30,284 nucleotides of DNA, taken from Didymodactylos carnosus (Eukaryota > Rotifera > Eurotatoria > Philodinida > Philodinidae). The translations under genes were made by a program, and so were the position numbers. Positions 23,426 through 30,284 of the stretch are shown here, one piece after another. Under the pieces are notes generated by a model that saw only the letters and a list, made by a program, of their open reading frames with translations, was not told the DNA's origin and searched no databases. The first letter of the stretch is position 1. Every line of letters starts with the position of its first letter. The stretch covers positions 1 through 30,284 of the forward strand of contig CAJNOQ010001572.1 in assembly GCA_905250885.1 (NCBI GenBank), in the 5' to 3' direction.

Positions 23426-25954
23426 AATTTTCGTCTATACGTAACACACAGGTTAAATGTTCAAAATACCAAATAATTATTTATTATGAGCTTATGTTAT
23501 CTCAAACAAATGATAATTCTATAGTAACTGCTTTATGCTTTTATTTATTTTTTTTATTAGTATCGTTGTTAAAATATATCTGGACATTATTCACAACTCA
23601 TATACTCAAAAACTATACTGTACTATATACTACAGTAGAAATAAATTTTGTTTTATCAAATTCATCATAATTCATATTTTCTTTTTAAACCAAAGAAGTT
23701 CACGTTATCCTTGAAGTCAGATTTAAAACTAATTGTAAACGACGGTAGTAGATTCAACAGATCAAATTTTCTTTTGTAAATTACATAGAAAGAGAAAACC
23801 TATAATTTTATTTTTTATCCTTTCTTTTTTTCTTCTTTCTTACTTATAGTTTTCAAGATTTAGTTATATATGTATGTTCAATTATACGTATTTTTTTTAT
23901 ATCATTCAATTTTTGAATAGGATTCGAGAAAAAAAGAGAAGAAATCATTGCGCTCAGCTACGTTAAATGAATGTATATATAGATTGTATACCTATATGTG
24001 ACAAAAAAAAAAAAAAAGGTTGACAGAAATATTGTCGCCTCTTTGCATTTACTCGTACACCGTTGTATGTGTCCAATGAGACGTGTAGAGTATACATGTA
24101 TTGAAATACTTTGTGTGTGTATATACGTTCAGGCAAGAGTTGGAGGTTCAGGGCCATCCCATCATTTTCATTGATGATCAGTGTTAAAAAATCATTTAAG
24201 AAAAGAGAAATACATCGTTTAAAGAAGAATTACTCTTCTAAATACTAACAAAAGAGGAGAACTCTGCTTCTTTTTATCATTAAAAAGCACTAACCTTAAG
24301 AACAGAATGATTTCGTTGTTCTAAAACTAAGATCTTTACGGAAGATCACTCTTTCATTACAACAAAACATTGTAATATTCAAATTCTTATTTTTATCACA
24401 ATATCATCATTTAACGTGTCTATACGTCGTCTACTACTATCATTTAAATTGCATCATTTTCAATTGGTATCAACAGATTTATTGTACAGATCGAGACAAA
24501 ACGATAACAATAAAATTACATTTAATTAATTAGATACTAGTAATGGATGAACCAATTTAAACATTTCGATTGTTATTATCATATATAATACCGTTGTTTG
24601 ACATGAAATACGAGTATTAGAGACATAAATGATCATAACTTATTTCTTTCAAATAAACGTACGTATTTATATTTTATTGATCTTTTTTTCACTTAGTAAA
24701 TGTTTATGAAGGACTACATTTACATGCTAAAGGCTTGAAGTTCTAACAACATTTATCCCGAGTTTGTTGAACTCGGTGTAAAAGTCTTAATTCTCAACTA
24801 AGTAAGATTTTGTTTCGTAATCCACTTGACACACATGGATGTTTTCATTCAAAAGAAACTCACAGCCTTTTTCTGTACAGTTGAATAATAAGACACACTA
24901 TTTTCGTTGTATTGTTCAGTTGTTCTTCCGAGAAAACAGATCAAGACTTGTGAAAATAGTAATTTTATGTTAAGATCGATTAACCTATACTTCCGGAAAT
25001 TGAAGTGATTATTTAAGATCGTTTTTCAATTGTTCATGAGATCGCCTTATATCAGGTATGTGCTAAAATTGATAATGTGATTCGATAAGCATAAAAGTGA
25101 TGAAATCTAATATCTTGCTTCTGGTTGTAAATAAAATTATAATGTGTCTGGTACTTTCAACTAAAACTTGTCATTGATTTTTATCTGCTCTTGTTTTTTC
25201 TGTTTCACACACATACACTTGTCTCATTCACAAAACAGTTTGCCGAAAATCTTTTCCATAAAAAATAACATGTCTATTTCATAAGCAAATATACAAGTGA
25301 ACCGTGAAAAAGCTGTTTATTTTTTTAACATAGTGAAATCTAAATGTTGAACGTTTGCAGGCTTCAGAAATGGCTGAATTTATAGTGTTGTTCAAACTTG
25401 AGCACTCATACACTTAATTATTCTCGTAATATCGTAAAAGGACGTTGTTTTCGTTCATATTTTAGCTAATACTTCTATCATCTTCTCGAAAAACTCTATT
25501 CACCAATTGAAAAATAGTATATAGTTGATCATATCATGGCCATCATCATACTTCTCTGACAGTCAGTCGCGGTACGGTATTCATGCTTGAATAAAGTTTA
25601 CCTTGTAATATATTTTAAAACAAATGATATCAAACATAATAAATTATATTAACAAATATATGTATATGCACATATATATAGTTGATATATAGATATGTGT
25701 GAGTCAACGAGACTATTTTGATTAAAATATCGCTTTCATCCTTAACGCCTCTCAAAAAACACATTTCTTTGCATTCAATGATGATCTTTCATATTTTAGG
25801 AGAAAACGATATACTGCATGAAATGAAGATTTCCTCTATAAAAAAATATCTTAACAAGTTTCTTTTGACCTTTTGTTCTGCTTTATGCAAATATGCAGAG
25901 TACCTAAGAAGAACATGTCTAATGGATGAATGAAGATGACTTATCAACCTTACT
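23426..25954. other. intergenic, no gene recognised
   Basis: AT-rich sequence between MDM1 and the foldback element. It contains homopolymer runs (for example poly-A at 24003-24017), TA/TG tracts near 25650-25700 and a small perfect hairpin (CCGAGTT/AACTCGG at 24758-24776). Open frames are short and lack motifs or splice partners. Confidence 0.5.
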
Positions 25955-26735
25955 ATCTGGAATTGGGATGTGGCAGAAAAAACTGTAGAAACGCTTGGCC
26001 TGCTTTATTCGTTTTTTCTTCGCTATGACGAGTTTAATAATCGAAAGTGGCAAATCGAATGAAGAAGAGCTTCTCTACCTGTCTGTTCAAGAGGAGAGAG
26101 GAAAAGCACCATGTGGTTGACGGTTTTCAACGTTTGAAAAGTTTTAATTCAAAATTTTAAAAACCTCATTCAGTTTAGCCGAATGCAAAGTAACTTTCAG
26201 TTTTACCAGTAGAAAGAGCGCGAAAAACTAAGAGTATTCACCATCTTTCGCTGTCATAGTTCGAATTCTCCCCAAGAATTCTTTAGTAAATCATTAATGG
26301 AAAAGAAAATGGTTTTCAATAAAGTTATACGCAGGTTATATCAACGATCTACTTATGCGGCAAAAGAAATAAGTAGTAAACATCCTCAGTTTTTCGCGCT
26401 CTTTCTGATGGTAAGACTAGAAGTTGCTTTGCGTTCGGCTAAAGTGAATGAGGTTTTTAAAATTTCAAAGTTTCAAAGTTCAAAGTTTTTAAAATTTTGA
26501 ATTGAAAATTTTTAAAAGTTGAAAACCGTCAACCGCACAGTGTTTATCATACTTCCTCTTGAACAGATGGGTAGAAAAGCTCTTCTTTATTCAATTTGCC
26601 ATTTTCGATTATCAAACACACAAACAACGTCATAGTATACAGTTTTTCGCTGTCACTATAATGAAGAATAGGGTACAAGAAATCCCGATTTGTAGTAGTA
26701 GAAAAATCTCTGCATTTTCGCCACTGTCCACTATA
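25955..26735. mobile_element. large imperfect foldback element
   Basis: The left arm (about 25955-26235) and right arm (about 26385-26735) are inverted copies with scattered mismatches and indels. Matching blocks include GGTTGACGGTTTTCAAC, AAACCTCATTCA, TTTAGCCGAA, AGAAAGAGCGCGAAAAACT and GAAGAGCTT, each present in both arms in opposite orientation. A loop of about 150 nt lies between. The open frames on both strands reflect arm sequence and give no recognisable protein. The outer borders are fuzzy and no target duplication was certain, so the class is not assigned. Confidence 0.7.
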
Positions 26736-27534
26736 CAATTATCGCTAATAGTATGTGAATGTAAAGATTTAGTTTGATTCTTAGTTTTCAATATTGAGTA
26801 ATAAATTTGATTAGAATAAGTAAAATTGTACAATATATAATCTTTTTTTTATTACATAGTGTACGCATAAATTAACAAGACCACCACAGTCATTTTTAAA
26901 AAGTGTAGACGAAAAGAGAAAGGAAAGAACAATAAAAAATAATGTCGTATTGTTTTCTTTTTTTTCTGTTAATACCCCTGGTAAGCTGCTACATACAAAG
27001 TCTATATATACGTACAAAAAAAAAGAACCATACTTACACATCACAGTAACGATGAGCTTTAATTCTCACCTGAGTCTATTTTTTGACAAATATAAATGTG
27101 TCATATTGATTCATGTATCAAAATAAATCTAGTTCAAATTAACAATAGAATTCTTCGATGTATGTGCGAGAAGAAAAAAATGTTCACAGATCTGATCAGG
27201 ACTTATTTAGAGAAATAAAGGCGGTGACATATTGACAAATGATTTCAAATGGGAGAGAGAGAGAGAGGAGAGAGACAGAGAGGATAAATTTTAGACAAGA
27301 ATGAATAAATAAAAGGATAATAAATCACAATTAGTTTGAGTGTCTATAACAGAATATTTTATTGTCCATTTGACATATCATACTGATAACATAGCTTAAG
27401 CCAAGTGATTAACTGCGAGCGCCGTTGAACATCTTTGCTTAACTGTGGTTTTATATTAATCTTTTTCAAGATCTAATGTCTCTTTTTTTTCTCTCCTTAT
27501 ATTAAGGCAAAAATGGCTTAAATTTAAACAAACC
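26736..27534. other. intergenic, upstream of the unknown gene
   Basis: AT-rich sequence with a GA-rich tract at about 27250-27285 and no coding exon that I can support. Its 3' end holds the leader of the next gene: a T/C-rich run ending in AG at 27506, 28 nt before the ATG at 27535, and a two-codon upstream ORF (ATG GCT TAA, 27513-27521). Confidence 0.5.
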
Positions 27535-30235
27535 ATGACAGATTTCAAGCGTACAGCAGCTGTATTAAACTATAGTAATGCATCGAAATTAAACGTCTCC
27601 CGATGGATACAAAATGGATACAAAAATGATTTTACATTATATTCGTCCGATGATTCAACATTAAAACCTAACACATTTAAACATGAACAAGAAAATAACT
27701 TGCTTTCAAACTCTTCTTCATCGACTCAAGCATTTTTCATCACATCATCATCATCACCATCTTGTTCGACAACGTGTTCATTACGATCGCCTCTCAATAA
27801 TACTAATACAAAACCAACAACAACATGGCTGGCACAAGCTAGATTAACACGAATAGATTCTCATCGTAATAGTGTCAGTCAATCATTACTGACGAACAAT
27901 AATAATAATAATAGTAATAATAATAATAATGAAAGATTAATTCGATCAAATGACGATAATTTACAAGAAAAATTAAATCGTGTTAGGTAGGTATGTTAAT
28001 TTTAGCATTACATGCAAAACACGCATGTTATAAATCACGTTTTTCAATTTTAATATTAGAGGATAATTACAGTCCAATAATTAGTCAACAATAATTTTAA
28101 ACAAAATCCCAGTCTCCTATAAATATTCTCTGCTAATGCGTGGAATCACTCGCAACTATACCGTATACATTGGTTAAAATAATAAAAGTTCTGAATTATG
28201 TATTGCCATCGATGATTGCGATATCTTTTAATTTTAGTACAGTAGTAACATTATTGGGAAATACACGAATTTTTGTTTCATTCACTGTAAAAAGGCAATA
28301 GCATTCAAAATGTGCCACACTATCATTAAGATTTTACCACATATTTTTGATTTCCACATCATATACTGTGAACATTTTTTTATTTTATTAATTCAATACA
28401 CTAACCATTCTTACATCGGCATAAAAAGTAAACATAAGCTATTTTGAATAAATGCATATCTTTTCTTCCTGTCATTTTATGTTTGAAAAGATATAAATAT
28501 TCGTTCAAAAAGTGTATTTATTAAGTGATAGATATTTCAGTCGATGTTATGTGGAAGAGACTAATTTTATCATAAAAGCATCTTGTGTCTTTGTCATTAT
28601 TTTAGTTAGATATTATGCATTCGAAGATCCTATTAGTCTATATAAACATATACTAAATGCACTAATAGTAAGTCATATCATTTGTCTGACAACGATGTGT
28701 GACATACACTCACTCTCATATTAACAAATCATCATCAAATCCATATCGATAGAGAATATCGGTTAATAGAACATCAAAGGTGATTCGAATAAAAATAACT
28801 ATAAAAATTGCACGTACAAAATATAGTTTGAGAAAACGAGCGAACCCTGATTTCTTCACTAAACTTCATCTTCATCCTCAATCATCCTCACTAATAGAAG
28901 AGAATATTTGAAATGTGTGTAGAATTTACTACAAATATTTGAGTATTATTCAAATATAATATTACAAAAATATGAATACACCTGTTTAGTTCAAAAGAAA
29001 TCTAAAAAGCTTCAATTATCCTAAATATCAATCTTGTCTAGTATATGAATATGAAACGAATCAAAGTATTTGATTCTTGTCCTAGAAAGGATTTATTCTA
29101 TTTTATTGAAAAAATATTTTTTTCTTCTTTTTAATTTAGAGCGCAATTAGATGCTAAAAAGCAACGTCATTTATTATCAATACGTTCAACAACGAATAAC
29201 AATGAAACCTTTATCAATAATGATAGTAGAAGACGAGACGCATTTCAAAAAGATGATAAACTATCGTCGCCGAATTCGAATGATTTATTATCGATGATAC
29301 GAACTACAGTGCCTACAGAGGTATGTCTATATTCTTGATTATATAAATATTAAAGAATTACGCAAGAGGAAACCACAAAAAGAGTTCAATTCAATATGTT
29401 TTTAATATGTATGTATATACATTATTTCACACTCTGGAATTAAATGTCCATGAACTTTAAGATGAACATATAATAATCATTGAAATTTTTCTTTTGTCTA
29501 AATTTTGACAAAATATAATTTCAAACTTAGACGTCAAGAAGTAAAAGAAAAATTTGATGTAAAAAGCCATACTTCATCGTGGAGAAATTTCAAAAACAAA
29601 TCTTTTGAGCTATTTGATCTCATTTGACTATCGTAGAAACATAAGGAATAAGCATGCAAAGGATGCTCAAAAGCTCTTGTGTAGAATTTTAATATTACAT
29701 ATAGCTAGAATGTAATATGAATCTGAAAAATGTATGATATGAGAAAATTGTTTTCGGATATTTATACGCGTTCTTGTGTTTGTTTTATGTGGGACTTCAT
29801 GTTATTGTTTAGACTGAATTTCAAAAGAATGATAATCCGACGACAATTCTTTCTTTTAAAAGTATTGGAAATTCACCTGTTTCTCGACCATTTCCACGCC
29901 TTTCCAATTTGCGAACATCTGTATTTTCTGTCAATTCGTCTGATTTAAACGACAGAAATTCATCGATTTCATCCTATTCACCGCCTACAGTGGCAAATTC
30001 TCATACTCACCATCATCATATTCATTCACCATCACATTTAACACCACCATCAATGCCTTGTCTTGTTGAAGAATCTCCAAGCGAAACGAATACGAGCTCC
30101 GGTTTTAGTGAAGAATCAAAATCAAATAATGATGGTGAGAGACAAGAACCAACAATGGATGAAAATACAGTGTCTAATAATCCAGCCATCATAGACTTGA
30201 CAAGATTGATATTTAGGATAATTGAAGCTTTTTAG
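27535..30235 (+). CDS. unrecognised low-complexity protein, probably partial
   Basis: At least three exons: 27535-27986, 29140-29320 and 29813 onward. The first two junctions keep the frame (AG/A making Arg, then phase 0). Read to the first stop at 30235 the protein is 351 aa. It has a Ser/Thr/Asn-rich N-terminal region including a stretch of Asn broken by a Ser (about 122-133), a basic segment NRVRAQLDAKKQRH spanning the first junction, Ser-rich stretches, a His cluster (HTHHHHIHSPSH) and an acidic/Ser region GFSEESKSNND. There is no signal peptide, membrane segment or known domain, so I assign no function; a cytoskeletal or scaffold protein is only a guess. The end is doubtful: the last about 37 nt of the frame lie in an inverted-repeat copy, and a consensus-like donor (G/GTGAGA at 30134/30135) lies upstream, so the gene probably splices onward past the window edge. 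The first intron (1153 nt) is unusually long for this window. Confidence 0.65.
28953..29038. repeat. left copy of an 86-nt perfect inverted repeat
   Basis: These 86 bases are the exact reverse complement of 30199-30284. This copy lies in the 1153-nt intron 27987-29139 of the unknown gene. Beyond the inner end (after TCTTGTC at 29038) similarity decays; the outer extent cannot be measured because the partner copy runs off the window. Confidence 0.9.
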
Positions 30236-30284
30236 ATTTCTTTTGAACTAAACAGGTGTATTCATATTTTTGTAATATTATATT
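30199..30284. repeat. right copy of the 86-nt inverted repeat, cut by window end
   Basis: Exact reverse complement of 28953-29038, starting GACAAGATTGATATTTAGG. It covers the last codons and the apparent stop of the unknown gene, so those codons are probably repeat rather than true coding sequence. The repeat may continue beyond the window. Confidence 0.9.

Noticed and set aside
24758-24776. Perfect 7-bp stem hairpin that resembles a terminator
   Set aside because: Rho-independent terminators do not apply to an animal nuclear genome; it lies 1.6 kb from the nearest gene end and could be chance.
26297-27044. Several 60-77 codon frames on both strands
   Set aside because: They lie in or beside the foldback element and lack motifs, splice partners or consistent codon use.
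28512-28724. 70-codon frame in the long intron of the unknown gene
   Set aside because: No splice link in frame, no motif, and AT-rich composition typical of intron sequence.
1-30284. CRISPR arrays, rRNA, tRNA, prokaryotic operons or viral genes
   Set aside because: No regularly spaced repeats, no tRNA-like GGTTCGA arms with an acceptor stem, and no recognisable viral or bacterial proteins were seen. The genes are intron-rich and eukaryotic.

Overview
The window looks like nuclear DNA from an invertebrate animal. It is strongly AT-rich, its genes are cut by many short GT-AG introns (mostly about 50 to 70 nt), and its proteins carry Asn-, Ser- and His-rich low-complexity runs. The two clearest genes, an FGFRL1 orthologue and an MDM1 orthologue, belong to animal families. 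Small introns, acceptor-like AGs just upstream of several start codons (compatible with spliced-leader trans-splicing) and many small foldback or TIR elements fit a bdelloid rotifer best. A flatworm is the main alternative. The species is an inference.

Layout. 1-8313 has no gene I can support. It holds a small hairpin, a TA-flanked MITE (218-488), a GC-rich hAT-like MITE (1768-2141), microsatellites and about 6 kb of plain AT-rich DNA. 8314-10320 (+) is an eight-exon FGFRL1-type receptor of 518 aa with a signal peptide, three Ig domains, one membrane segment and a kinase-less tail. 10617-13431 is a transposon-derived block between two convergent genes: a long inverted-repeat element with Tc1/mariner-like ends, then an approximately 2.07-kb non-autonomous hAT-like element that contains further hairpins. 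13734-18132 (-) is a seven-exon P-type ATPase of the Na,K/H,K-ATPase alpha (IIC) kind, 1174 aa. Its phosphorylation machinery is intact but its membrane ion-binding residues are heavily changed, and its first intron carries a TIR element with TTA duplications. 18133-19124 is the divergent intergenic region. 19125-23101 (+) is a 17-exon MDM1 (microtubule/centriole protein) of 817 aa with four SEYQ-type repeats and the conserved C-terminal block. 23102-27534 is intergenic, with a large imperfect foldback element at about 25955-26735. 27535-30235 (+) is an unrecognised low-complexity gene of at least three exons that probably continues past the right edge. Its apparent stop lies in an 86-nt sequence repeated, perfectly inverted, in its own intron.

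The four genes do not form a pathway. They look like an ordinary stretch of animal genome: receptor, ion pump, centriolar protein and unknown. Only the pump and MDM1 are arranged head to head. The points most worth a second look are the ATPase (lost cation ligands and an 11-residue RRxS-type tandem repeat), the inverted repeat at the right edge, and the diversity of non-autonomous inverted-repeat elements. I found no prokaryotic-style system, CRISPR array, rRNA or tRNA, and no intact transposase.
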